The position numbers and the translations under genes were made by a program. A model generated the notes under the pieces. It did no database searches. It was not told where the DNA came from and worked only from the letters and a program-made list of their open reading frames with translations. Positions 49,026 to 61,318 of a DNA stretch of 64,000 bases are shown here, one piece after another. Position 1 is the first letter of the stretch. Every line of letters starts with the position of its first letter. This DNA comes from Cinclus cinclus (lineage: Eukaryota > Chordata > Aves > Passeriformes > Cinclidae): assembly GCF_963662255.1 (NCBI RefSeq), contig NW_026912204.1:124001-188000 (forward strand). Reading direction: 5' to 3'.

Positions 49026-50403
49026 CACTCTGGCAGCCTAGTTGCCAGCTTTCGGCTGCTGCTGTCCTAGCAAGGAAGCTCAGGGAGTCAAAGCCAGTGC
49101 CGGGCGGCACCTTTCTGCTTTGCCCGCCTAAGCGGCGCCACGCTCCCTCGGATACTGTGTCCTTTCCCTCTGCACTGCGTCTGCCGAAGTACTCTGTGCC
49201 TCTCGGAGCAGAAGGGCAAAGGACAATGTTTTCCACAGCAGGGTAGAAATGGCATTGCTAGCAGGAAAGCTAGATGCCTTGGAACTGTCCCCTTAGCCCT
49301 TGCCACTCACTTCAGGCTCGTACGCTGAGCAGAACAGCCTGCTGTTCTGAAGCTTCGCTGGCTGCCCTTCGTGCCCAGACGCGATTTCCTTCCCAAGGAG
49401 GCGAAGCGCCGTCTACTTCTCGCAGCGAGCACGCTGCTCCTGGCTTTCGCTTCTGCCGCAACGAGCTCGCTACGAGCACTTTTCTTCTCAACCCTCTAGA
49501 CCATTGCGTTCTGCTTTTCTTGTCTCGTGAATGGAGACGGAAAGCTTCTCGGCTACAATCTCGCCTAGAACAACTGCGGCTACACATTAAGCTCGCCCGG
49601 AACGCCCTGCTGAAACTTGCCTTCTGGCACCACATTCGCGGGCAGCCGTCTTTCTTCGGCCACCTGCCAAGTGGCCCCATATCGCCGCGCTCGTTGCACT
49701 CCGCTTGTCAGATTGGCTTCCCGTGGCGCTGATTTCAGCCTGGCCAAATACTAGCGCTGCGGAGAGCTGTCTCGCAGACAATCATGTTCCAGCATAGAAA
49801 TTTGTCCTGCAATGTTCCCCCCTCTTTTCCCCCATGGTGTTGCTCTGATGAATGCCTTGAGCATGGAACGACTTAAGCCAGCAAGTATTCCTCGCCGGTC
49901 ACCTCTCGCTGTGCAAGAGGTATGCCGTGGACCCTTGGAACGCTGCCAAGCAAAAAGCAGAGCAGTGACCATAAAAGCGAGGAGAGAGCATGCACGAAGC
50001 ACACTAGTTCTGTCTAGTGCTTTCCGTGCAGAGAGGCAGCAAAGCTGAATGCCGTGCCAGAGCTTCACTTCTCGCTGGAGCACAGGAAGGCAAGAATGAA
50101 GAGGCAGAACACAGCCTTGGTTTCAGCAGCCTCCGGGACTGCAAAAGTTCAGCAATAGCTCTGTCAAAGCAGAACTCGGCTGAGAATGCTCTCGCAGCTT
50201 GGGAAAGTTAGGCGCAGCTGTTGACCAGCTCTGCCCGTGGCCACAGGCTGCTTCTTCCACCTTCACTGTGGCAGAGCTTTTGCGGAACAGAGACGGCATT
50301 CTTCAAGGGCGTGTTCTCCAGGGTGCTGTGAAACAGAGCCTAGCACGCTGTCTCGCTGATCCTGGCTTTCGGCAAGCAGGCGTGCCAGACCGCTGACATT
50401 CTG
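49026..50403 (+). repeat. Monomer 37, class A, long
   Basis: 1378 bp. Start has the start-v change at site 32 but C at 113, then start-k: a recombinant start. CTGCCCTTCG, B-like at 808-816, A at 1114, end-g. Confidence 0.9.
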
Positions 50404-51744
50404 CACTCTGGCAGCCTAGTTGCCAGCTTTCGGCAGCTGCTGTCCTAGCAAGGAAGCTCAGGGAGTCAAAGCCAGTGCCGGGCGGCACCTTTCTGCTTTG
50501 CCCGCCTAAGCGGCGCCACGCTCCCTCGGATACTGTGTCCTTTCCCTCTGCACTGCGTCTGCCGAGGTGCTCTGTGCCTCTCGGAGCAGAAGGGCAAAGG
50601 ACAATGTTTTCCACAGCAGGGTAGAAATGGCATTGCTAGCAGGAAAGCTAGATGCCTTGGAACTGTCCCCTTAGCCCTTGCCACTCACTTCAGGCTCGTA
50701 CGCTGAGCAGAACAGCCTGCTTGTTCTGAAGCTTCGCTGGCTGCCGTTCGTGCCCAGACGCGATTTCCTTCCCAAGGAGGCGAAGCGCCGTCTACTTCTC
50801 TCACCGAGCACGCTGCTCCTGGCTTTCGCTTCTGCCGCAGCCATTGCGTTCTGCTTTTCTTGTCTCGTGAATGGAGACGGAAAGCTTCTCGGCTACAATC
50901 TCGCCTAGAACAACTGCGGCTACACATTAAGCTCGCCCGGAACGCCCTGCTGAAACTTGCCTTCTGGCACCCCATTCGCGGGGCAGCCGTCTTTCTTCGG
51001 CCACCTGCCAAGTGGCTCCATATCGCCGCGCTCGTTGCACTCCGCTTGTCAGATTGGCTTCCCGTGGCGCTGATTTCAGCCTGGCCAAATACTAGCAATG
51101 CGGAGAGCTGTCTCGCAGACAATCCTGTTCCAGCATAGAAATTTGTCCTGCAATGTTCCCCCCTCTTTTCCCCCATGGTGTTGCTCTGATGAATGCCTTG
51201 AGCATGGAACGACTTAAGCCAGCAAGTATTCCTCGCCGGCCACCTCTCGCTGTGCAAGAGGTATGCCGTGGACCCTTTGAACGCTGCCAAGCAAAAAGCA
51301 GAGCAGTGACCATAAAAGCGAGGAGAGAGCATGCACGAAGCACACTAGTTCTGTCTAGTGCTTTCCGTGCAGAGAGGCGGCAAAGCTGAATGCCGTGCCA
51401 GAGCTTCACTTCTCGCTGGAGCACAGGAAGGCAAGAATGAAGAGGCAGAACACAGCCTTGGTTTCAGCAGCCTCCGGGACTGCAAAAGTTCAGCAATAGC
51501 TCTGTCAAAGCAGAACTCGGCTGAGAATGCTCTCGCAGCTTGGGAAAGTTAGGCGCAGCTGTTGACCAGCTCTGCCCGTGGCCACAGGCTGCTTCTTCCA
51601 CCTTCACTGTGGCAGAGCTTTTGCGGAACAGAGACGGCATTCTTCAAGGGCGTGTTCTCCAGGGTGCTGTGAAACAGAGCCTAGCACGCTGTCTCGCTGA
51701 TACTGGCTTTCGGCAAGCAGGCGTGCCAGACCGCCGACATTCTG
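50404..51744 (+). repeat. Monomer 38, class B, short
   Basis: Standard short B unit, start-0, end-t with GCCGAC. Confidence 0.9.
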
Positions 51745-53122
51745 CACTCTGGCAGCCTAGTTGCCAGCTTTCGGCAGCTGCTGTCCTAGCAAGGAAGCTC
51801 AGGGAGTCAAAGCCAGTGCCGGGCAGCACCTTTCTGCTTTGCCCGCCTAAGCGGCGCCACGCTCCCTCGGATACTGTGTCCTTTCCCTCTGCACTGCGTC
51901 TGCCGAAGTACTCTGTGCCTCTCGGAGCAGAAGGGCAAAGGACAATGTTTTCCACAGCAGGGTAGAAATGGCATTGCTAGCAGGAAAGCTAGATGCCTTG
52001 GAACTGTCCCCTTAGCCCTTGCCACTCACTTCAGGCTCGTACGCTGAGCAGAACAGCCTGCTGTTCTGAAGCTTCGCTGGCTGCCGTTCGTGCCCAGACG
52101 CGATTTCCTTCCCAAGGAGGCGAAGCGCCGTCTACTTCTCGCACCGAGCACGCTGCTCCTGGCTTTCGCTTCTGCCGCAACGAGCTCGCTACGAGCACTT
52201 TTCTTCTCAACCCTCTAGACCATTGCGTTCTGCTTTTCTTGTCTCGTGAATGGAGACGGAAAGCTTCTCGGCTACAATCTCGCCTAGAACAACTGCGGCT
52301 ACACATTAAGCTCGCCCGGAACGCCCTGCTGAAACTTGCCTTCTGGCACCACATTCGCGGGCAGCCGTCTTTCTTCGGCCACCTGCCAAGTGGCCCCATA
52401 TCGCCGCGCTCGTTGCACTCCGCTTGTCAGATTGGCTTCCCGTGGCGCTGATTTCAGCCTGGCCAAATACTAGCGCTGCGGAGAGCTGTCTCGCAGACAA
52501 TCATGTTCCAGCATAGAAATTTGTCCTGCAATGTTCCCCCCTCTTTTCCCCCATGGTGTTGCTCTGATGAATGCCTTGAGCATGGAACGACTTAAGCCAG
52601 CAAGTATTCCTCGCCGGTCACCTCTCGCTGTGCAAGAGGTATGCCGTGGACCCTTGGAACGCTGCCAAGCAAAAAGCAGAGCAGTGACCATAAAAGCGAG
52701 GAGAGAGCATGCACGAAGCACACTAGTTCTGTCTAGTGCTTTCCGTGCAGAGAGGCAGCAAAGCTGAATGCCGTGCCAGAGCTTCACTTCTCGCTGGAGC
52801 ACAGGAAGGCAAGAATGAAGAGGCAGAACACAGCCTTGGTTTCAGCAGCCTCCGGGACTGCAAAAGTTCAGCAATAGCTCTGTCAAAGCAGAACTCGGCT
52901 GAGAATGCTCTCGCAGCTTGGGAAAGTTAGGCGCAGCTGTTGACCAGCTCTGCCCGTGGCCACAGGCTGCTTCTTCCACCTTCACTGTGGCAGAGCTTTT
53001 GCGGAACAGAGACGGCATTCTTCAAGGGCGTGTTCTCCAGGGTGCTGTGAAACAGAGCCTAGCACGCTGTCTCGCTGATCCTGGCTTTCGGCAAGCAGGC
53101 GTGCCAGACCGCTGACATTCTG
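51745..53122 (+). repeat. Monomer 39, class A, long
   Basis: 1378 bp. Start-s and start-k. TCTCGCACCGAG at about 52139 is intermediate between the long form (CGCAGCGAG) and the short form (CTCACCGAG). A at 1114; end-g. Confidence 0.9.
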
Positions 53123-54463
53123 CACTCTGGCAGCCTAGTTGCCAGCTTTCGGCAGCTGCTGTCCTAGCAAGGAAGCTCAGGGAGTCAAAGCCAGTGCCGG
53201 GCGGCACCTTTCTGCTTTGCCCGCCTAAGCGGCGCCACGCTCCCTCGGATACTGTGTCCTTTCCCTCTGCACTGCGTCTGCCGAGGTGCTCTGTGCCTCT
53301 CGGAGCAGAAGGGCAAAGGACAATGTTTTCCACAGCAGGGTAGAAATGGCATTGCTAGCAGGAAAGCTAGATGCCTTGGAACTGTCCCCTTAGCCCTTGC
53401 CACTCACTTCAGGCTCGTACGCTGAGCAGAACAGCCTGCTTGTTCTGAAGCTTCGCTGGCTGCCGTTCGTGCCCAGACGCGATTTCCTTCCCAAGGAGGC
53501 GAAGCGCCGTCTACTTCTCTCACCGAGCACGCTGCTCCTGGCTTTCGCTTCTGCCGCAGCCATTGCGTTCTGCTTTTCTTGTCTCGTGAATGGAGACGGA
53601 AAGCTTCTCGGCTACAATCTCGCCTAGAACAACTGCGGCTACACATTAAGCTCGCCCGGAACGCCCTGCTGAAACTTGCCTTCTGGCACCCCATTCGCGG
53701 GGCAGCCGTCTTTCTTCGGCCACCTGCCAAGTGGCTCCATATCGCCGCGCTCGTTGCACTCCGCTTGTCAGATTGGCTTCCCGTGGCGCTGATTTCAGCC
53801 TGGCCAAATACTAGCAATGCGGAGAGCTGTCTCGCAGACAATCCTGTTCCAGCATAGAAATTTGTCCTGCAATGTTCCCCCCTCTTTTCCCCCATGGTGT
53901 TGCTCTGATGAATGCCTTGAGCATGGAACGACTTAAGCCAGCAAGTATTCCTCGCCGGCCACCTCTCGCTGTGCAAGAGGTATGCCGTGGACCCTTTGAA
54001 CGCTGCCAAGCAAAAAGCAGAGCAGTGACCATAAAAGCGAGGAGAGAGCATGCACGAAGCACACTAGTTCTGTCTAGTGCTTTCCGTGCAGAGAGGCGGC
54101 AAAGCTGAATGCCGTGCCAGAGCTTCACTTCTCGCTGGAGCACAGGAAGGCAAGAATGAAGAGGCAGAACACAGCCTTGGTTTCAGCAGCCTCCGGGACT
54201 GCAAAAGTTCAGCAATAGCTCTGTCAAAGCAGAACTCGGCTGAGAATGCTCTCGCAGCTTGGGAAAGTTAGGCGCAGCTGTTGACCAGCTCTGCCCGTGG
54301 CCACAGGCTGCTTCTTCCACCTTCACTGTGGCAGAGCTTTTGCGGAACAGAGACGGCATTCTTCAAGGGCGTGTTCTCCAGGGTGCTGTGAAACAGAGCC
54401 TAGCACGCTGTCTCGCTGATACTGGCTTTCGGCAAGCAGGCGTGCCAGACCGCCGACATTCTG
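53123..54463 (+). repeat. Monomer 40, class B, short
   Basis: Standard short B unit with end-t (GCCGAC). Followed by another B unit, the first B-B pair of the window. Confidence 0.9.
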
Positions 54464-55842
54464 CACTCTGGCAGCCTAGTTGCCAGCTTTCGGCAGCTGC
54501 TGTCCTAGCAAGGAAGCTCAGGGAGTCAAAGCCAGTGCCGGGCAGCACCTTTCTGCTTTGCCCGCCTAAGCGGCGCCACGCTCCTTCGGATACTGTGTCC
54601 TTTCCCTCTGCACTGCGTCTGCCGAAGTACTCTGTGCCTCTCGGAGCAGAAGGGCAAAGGACAATGTTTTCCACAGCAGGGTAGAAATGGCATTGCTAGC
54701 AGGAAAGCTAGATGCCTTGGAACTGTCCCCTTAGCCCTTGCCACTCACTTCAGGCTCGTACGCTGAGCAGAACAGCCTGCTGTTCTGAAGCTTCGCTGGC
54801 TGCCCTTCGTGCCCAGACGCGATTTCCTTCCCAAGGAGGCGAAGCGCCGTCTACTTCTCGCAGCGAGCACGCTGCTCCTGGCTTTCGCTTCTGCCGCAAC
54901 GAGCTCGCTACGAGCACTTTTCTTCTCAACCCTCTAGACCATTGCGTTCTGCTTTTCTTGTCTCGTGAATGGAGACGGAAAGCTTCTCGGCTACAATCTC
55001 GCCTAGAACAACTGCGGCTACACATTAAGCTCGCCCGGAACGCCCTGCTGAAACTTGCCTTCTGGCACCCCATTCGCGGGGCAGCCGTCTTTCTTCGGCC
55101 ACCTGCCAAGTGGCTCCATATCGCCGCGCTCGTTGCACTCCGCTTGTCAGATTGGCTTCCCGTGGCGCTGATTTCAGCCTGGCCAAATACTAGCAATGCG
55201 GAGAGCTGTCTCGCAGACAATCCTGTTCCAGCATAGAAATTTGTCCTGCAATGTTCCCCCCTCTTTTCCCCCATGGTGTTGCTCTGATGAATGCCTTGAG
55301 CATGGAACGACTTAAGCCAGCAAGTATTCCTCGCCGGCCACCTCTCGCTGTGCAAGAGGTATGCCGTGGACCCTTTGAACGCTGCCAAGCAAAAAGCAGA
55401 GCAGTGACCATAAAAGCGAGGAGAGAGCATGCACGAAGCACACTAGTTCTGTCTAGTGCTTTCCGTGCAGAGAGGCGGCAAAGCTGAATGCCGTGCCAGA
55501 GCTTCACTTCTCGCTGGAGCACAGGAAGGCAAGAATGAAGAGGCAGAACACAGCCTTGGTTTCAGCAGCCTCCGGGACTGCAAAAGTTCAGCAATAGCTC
55601 TGTCAAAGCAGAACTCGGCTGAGAATGCTCTCGCAGCTTGGGAAAGTTAGGCGCAGCTGTTGACCAGCTCTGCCCGTGGCCACAGGCTGCTTCTTCCACC
55701 TTCACTGTGGCAGAGCTTTTGCGGAACAGAGACGGCATTCTTCAAGGGCGTGTTCTCCAGGGTGCTGTGAAACAGAGCCTAGCACGCTGTCTCGCTGATA
55801 CTGGCTTTCGGCAAGCAGGCGTGCCAGACCGCCGACATTCTG
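54464..55842 (+). repeat. Monomer 41, class B, long recombinant
   Basis: Start-s and start-k, CTCCTTCGG near 54582, CTGCCCTTCG and the 40-bp segment come from a long A unit; from CACCCC on it is class B. The switch lies between about 54939 and 55069. End-t (GCCGAC). Confidence 0.9.
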
Positions 55843-57220
55843 CACTCTGGCAGCCTAGTTGCCAGCTTTCGGCAGCTGCTGTCCTAGCAAGGAAGCTCAG
55901 GGAGTCAAAGCCAGTGCCGGGCAGCACCTTTCTGCTTTGCCCGCCTAAGCGGCGCCACGCTCCCTCGGATACTGTGTCCTTTCCCTCTGCACTGCGTCTG
56001 CCGAAGTACTCTGTGCCTCTCGGAGCAGAAGGGCAAAGGACAATGTTTTCCACAGCAGGGTAGAAATGGCATTGCTAGCAGGAAAGCTAGATGCCTTGGA
56101 ACTGTCCCCTTAGCCCTTGCCACTCACTTCAGGCTCGTACGCTGAGCAGAACAGCCTGCTGTTCTGAAGCTTCGCTGGCTGCCGTTCGTGCCCAGACGCG
56201 ATTTCCTTCCCAAGGAGGCGAAGCGCCGTCTACTTCTCGCAGCGAGCACGCTGCTCCTGGCTTTCGCTTCTGCCGCAACGAGCTCGCTACGAGCACTTTT
56301 CTTCTCAACCCTCTAGACCATTGCGTTCTGCTTTTCTTGTCTCGTGAATGGAGACGGAAAGCTTCTCGGCTACAATCTCGCCTAGAACAACTGCGGCTAC
56401 ACATTAAGCTCGCCCGGAACGCCCTGCTGAAACTTGCCTTCTGGCACCACATTCGCGGGCAGCCGTCTTTCTTCGGCCACCTGCCAAGTGGCCCCATATC
56501 GCCGCGCTCGTTGCACTCCGCTTGTCAGATTGGCTTCCCGTGGCGCTGATTTCAGCCTGGCCAAATACTAGCGCTGCGGAGAGCTGTCTCGCAGACAATC
56601 ATGTTCCAGCATAGAAATTTGTCCTGCAATGTTCCCCCCTCTTTTCCCCCATGGTGTTGCTCTGATGAATGCCTTGAGCATGGAACGACTTAAGCCAGCA
56701 AGTATTCCTCGCCGGTCACCTCTCGCTGTGCAAGAGGTATGCCGTGGACCCTTGGAACGCTGCCAAGCAAAAAGCAGAGCAGTGACCATAAAAGCGAGGA
56801 GAGAGCATGCACGAAGCACACTAGTTCTGTCTAGTGCTTTCCGTGCAGAGAGGCAGCAAAGCTGAATGCCGTGCCAGAGCTTCACTTCTCGCTGGAGCAC
56901 AGGAAGGCAAGAATGAAGAGGCAGAACACAGCCTTGGTTTCAGCAGCCTCCGGGACTGCAAAAGTTCAGCAATAGCTCTGTCAAAGCAGAACTCGGCTGA
57001 GAATGCTCTCGCAGCTTGGGAAAGTTAGGCGCAGCTGTTGACCAGCTCTGCCCGTGGCCACAGGCTGCTTCTTCCACCTTCACTGTGGCAGAGCTTTTGC
57101 GGAACAGAGACGGCATTCTTCAAGGGCGTGTTCTCCAGGGTGCTGTGAAACAGAGCCTAGCACGCTGTCTCGCTGATCCTGGCTTTCGGCAAGCAGGCGT
57201 GCCAGACCGCTGACATTCTG
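55843..57220 (+). repeat. Monomer 42, class A, long
   Basis: 1378 bp. Start-s and start-k, B-like at 808-816, A at 1114 (56955), end-g. Confidence 0.9.
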
Positions 57221-58561
57221 CACTCTGGCAGCCTAGTTGCCAGCTTTCGGCAGCTGCTGTCCTAGCAAGGAAGCTCAGGGAGTCAAAGCCAGTGCCGGGC
57301 GGCACCTTTCTGCTTTGCCCGCCTAAGCGGCGCCACGCTCCCTCGGATACTGTGTCCTTTCCCTCTGCACTGCGTCTGCCGAGGTGCTCTGTGCCTCTCG
57401 GAGCAGAAGGGCAAAGGACAATGTTTTCCACAGCAGGGTAGAAATGGCATTGCTAGCAGGAAAGCTAGATGCCTTGGAACTGTCCCCTTAGCCCTTGCCA
57501 CTCACTTCAGGCTCGTACGCTGAGCAGAACAGCCTGCTTGTTCTGAAGCTTCGCTGGCTGCCGTTCGTGCCCAGACGCGATTTCCTTCCCAAGGAGGCGA
57601 AGCGCCGTCTACTTCTCTCACCGAGCACGCTGCTCCTGGCTTTCGCTTCTGCCGCAGCCATTGCGTTCTGCTTTTCTTGTCTCGTGAATGGAGACGGAAA
57701 GCTTCTCGGCTACAATCTCGCCTAGAACAACTGCGGCTACACATTAAGCTCGCCCGGAACGCCCTGCTGAAACTTGCCTTCTGGCACCCCATTCGCGGGG
57801 CAGCCGTCTTTCTTCGGCCACCTGCCAAGTGGCTCCATATCGCCGCGCTCGTTGCACTCCGCTTGTCAGATTGGCTTCCCGTGGCGCTGATTTCAGCCTG
57901 GCCAAATACTAGCAATGCGGAGAGCTGTCTCGCAGACAATCCTGTTCCAGCATAGAAATTTGTCCTGCAATGTTCCCCCCTCTTTTCCCCCATGGTGTTG
58001 CTCTGATGAATGCCTTGAGCATGGAACGACTTAAGCCAGCAAGTATTCCTCGCCGGCCACCTCTCGCTGTGCAAGAGGTATGCCGTGGACCCTTTGAACG
58101 CTGCCAAGCAAAAAGCAGAGCAGTGACCATAAAAGCGAGGAGAGAGCATGCACGAAGCACACTAGTTCTGTCTAGTGCTTTCCGTGCAGAGAGGCGGCAA
58201 AGCTGAATGCCGTGCCAGAGCTTCACTTCTCGCTGGAGCACAGGAAGGCAAGAATGAAGAGGCAGAACACAGCCTTGGTTTCAGCAGCCTCCGGGACTGC
58301 AAAAGTTCAGCAATAGCTCTGTCAAAGCAGAACTCGGCTGAGAATGCTCTCGCAGCTTGGGAAAGTTAGGCGCAGCTGTTGACCAGCTCTGCCCGTGGCC
58401 ACAGGCTGCTTCTTCCACCTTCACTGTGGCAGAGCTTTTGCGGAACAGAGACGGCATTCTTCAAGGGCGTGTTCTCCAGGGTGCTGTGAAACAGAGCCTA
58501 GCACGCTGTCTCGCTGATACTGGCTTTCGGCAAGCAGGCGTGCCAGACCGCCGACATTCTG
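57221..58561 (+). repeat. Monomer 43, class B, short
   Basis: Counterpart of monomer 40 at +4098 bp, with no difference seen. End-t (GCCGAC). Confidence 0.9.
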
Positions 58562-59940
58562 CACTCTGGCAGCCTAGTTGCCAGCTTTCGGCAGCTGCTG
58601 TCCTAGCAAGGAAGCTCAGGGAGTCAAAGCCAGTGCCGGGCAGCACCTTTCTGCTTTGCCCGCCTAAGCGGCGCCACGCTCCTTCGGATACTGTGTCCTT
58701 TCCCTCTGCACTGCGTCTGCCGAAGTACTCTGTGCCTCTCGGAGCAGAAGGGCAAAGGACAATGTTTTCCACAGCAGGGTAGAAATGGCATTGCTAGCAG
58801 GAAAGCTAGATGCCTTGGAACTGTCCCCTTAGCCCTTGCCACTCACTTCAGGCTCGTACGCTGAGCAGAACAGCCTGCTGTTCTGAAGCTTCGCTGGCTG
58901 CCCTTCGTGCCCAGACGCGATTTCCTTCCCAAGGAGGCGAAGCGCCGTCTACTTCTCGCAGCGAGCACGCTGCTCCTGGCTTTCGCTTCTGCCGCAACGA
59001 GCTCGCTACGAGCACTTTTCTTCTCAACCCTCTAGACCATTGCGTTCTGCTTTTCTTGTCTCGTGAATGGAGACGGAAAGCTTCTCGGCTACAATCTCGC
59101 CTAGAACAACTGCGGCTACACATTAAGCTCGCCCGGAACGCCCTGCTGAAACTTGCCTTCTGGCACCCCATTCGCGGGGCAGCCGTCTTTCTTCGGCCAC
59201 CTGCCAAGTGGCTCCATATCGCCGCGCTCGTTGCACTCCGCTTGTCAGATTGGCTTCCCGTGGCGCTGATTTCAGCCTGGCCAAATACTAGCAATGCGGA
59301 GAGCTGTCTCGCAGACAATCCTGTTCCAGCATAGAAATTTGTCCTGCAATGTTCCCCCCTCTTTTCCCCCATGGTGTTGCTCTGATGAATGCCTTGAGCA
59401 TGGAACGACTTAAGCCAGCAAGTATTCCTCGCCGGCCACCTCTCGCTGTGCAAGAGGTATGCCGTGGACCCTTTGAACGCTGCCAAGCAAAAAGCAGAGC
59501 AGTGACCATAAAAGCGAGGAGAGAGCATGCACGAAGCACACTAGTTCTGTCTAGTGCTTTCCGTGCAGAGAGGCGGCAAAGCTGAATGCCGTGCCAGAGC
59601 TTCACTTCTCGCTGGAGCACAGGAAGGCAAGAATGAAGAGGCAGAACACAGCCTTGGTTTCAGCAGCCTCCGGGACTGCAAAAGTTCAGCAATAGCTCTG
59701 TCAAAGCAGAACTCGGCTGAGAATGCTCTCGCAGCTTGGGAAAGTTAGGCGCAGCTGTTGACCAGCTCTGCCCGTGGCCACAGGCTGCTTCTTCCACCTT
59801 CACTGTGGCAGAGCTTTTGCGGAACAGAGACGGCATTCTTCAAGGGCGTGTTCTCCAGGGTGCTGTGAAACAGAGCCTAGCACGCTGTCTCGCTGATACT
59901 GGCTTTCGGCAAGCAGGCGTGCCAGACCGCCGACATTCTG
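58562..59940 (+). repeat. Monomer 44, class B, long recombinant
   Basis: Counterpart of monomer 41, with the same CTCCTTCGG near 58680, CTGCCCTTCG, the 40-bp segment and the CACCCC right half. Confidence 0.9.
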
Positions 59941-61318
59941 CACTCTGGCAGCCTAGTTGCCAGCTTTCGGCAGCTGCTGTCCTAGCAAGGAAGCTCAGGG
60001 AGTCAAAGCCAGTGCCGGGCAGCACCTTTCTGCTTTGCCCGCCTAAGCGGCGCCACGCTCCCTCGGATACTGTGTCCTTTCCCTCTGCACTGCGTCTGCC
60101 GAAGTACTCTGTGCCTCTCGGAGCAGAAGGGCAAAGGACAATGTTTTCCACAGCAGGGTAGAAATGGCATTGCTAGCAGGAAAGCTAGATGCCTTGGAAC
60201 TGTCCCCTTAGCCCTTGCCACTCACTTCAGGCTCGTACGCTGAGCAGAACAGCCTGCTGTTCTGAAGCTTCGCTGGCTGCCGTTCGTGCCCAGACGCGAT
60301 TTCCTTCCCAAGGAGGCGAAGCGCCGTCTACTTCTCGCAGCGAGCACGCTGCTCCTGGCTTTCGCTTCTGCCGCAACGAGCTCGCTACGAGCACTTTTCT
60401 TCTCAACCCTCTAGACCATTGCGTTCTGCTTTTCTTGTCTCGTGAATGGAGACGGAAAGCTTCTCGGCTACAATCTCGCCTAGAACAACTGCGGCTACAC
60501 ATTAAGCTCGCCCGGAACGCCCTGCTGAAACTTGCCTTCTGGCACCACATTCGCGGGCAGCCGTCTTTCTTCGGCCACCTGCCAAGTGGCCCCATATCGC
60601 CGCGCTCGTTGCACTCCGCTTGTCAGATTGGCTTCCCGTGGCGCTGATTTCAGCCTGGCCAAATACTAGCGCTGCGGAGAGCTGTCTCGCAGACAATCAT
60701 GTTCCAGCATAGAAATTTGTCCTGCAATGTTCCCCCCTCTTTTCCCCCATGGTGTTGCTCTGATGAATGCCTTGAGCATGGAACGACTTAAGCCAGCAAG
60801 TATTCCTCGCCGGTCACCTCTCGCTGTGCAAGAGGTATGCCGTGGACCCTTGGAACGCTGCCAAGCAAAAAGCAGAGCAGTGACCATAAAAGCGAGGAGA
60901 GAGCATGCACGAAGCACACTAGTTCTGTCTAGTGCTTTCCGTGCAGAGAGGCAGCAAAGCTGAATGCCGTGCCAGAGCTTCACTTCTCGCTGGAGCACAG
61001 GAAGGCAAGAATGAAGAGGCAGAACACAGCCTTGGTTTCAGCAGCCTCCGGGGCTGCAAAAGTTCAGCAATAGCTCTGTCAAAGCAGAACTCGGCTGAGA
61101 ATGCTCTCGCAGCTTGGGAAAGTTAGGCGCAGCTGTTGACCAGCTCTGCCCGTGGCCACAGGCTGCTTCTTCCACCTTCACTGTGGCAGAGCTTTTGCGG
61201 AACAGAGACGGCATTCTTCAAGTGCGTGTTCTCCAGGGTGCTGTGAAACAGAGCCTAGCACGCTGTCTCGCTGATCCTGGCTTTCGGCAAGCAGGCGTGC
61301 CAGACCGCTGACATTCTG
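59941..61318 (+). repeat. Monomer 45, class A, long
   Basis: 1378 bp. Matches monomer 42 up to 61052, then G1114 and end-v. The duplication therefore ends inside this unit. Confidence 0.9.

Larger units (their letters stand above)
53123..57220 (+). repeat. B-B-A trimer, first copy of a recent 4098-bp duplication
   Basis: Monomers 40-42 (1341, 1379, 1378 bp). Sequence 52145-56954 looks identical to 56243-61052. The matching tract (about 4.8 kb) is longer than the 4098-bp period, as a tandem duplication would give. Both copies carry the rare CTCCTTCGG and a long B unit found nowhere else. Confidence 0.85.
57221..61318 (+). repeat. B-B-A trimer, second copy of the 4098-bp duplication
   Basis: Monomers 43-45. 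The match to the first copy ends at 61053 (G here, A at 56955), after which monomer 45 continues as an ordinary end-v class A unit while monomer 42 has end-g. Confidence 0.85.

Noticed and set aside
54750..55430. 226-codon minus-strand frame, the longest in the window, with equivalents of 213-226 codons in several units
   Set aside because: It exists only when the indel states keep it open, is cut to 112-156 codons in sister units, overlaps frames on the other strand and resembles no protein I recognise. The two unit lengths (1341 and 1379) do not keep one frame.
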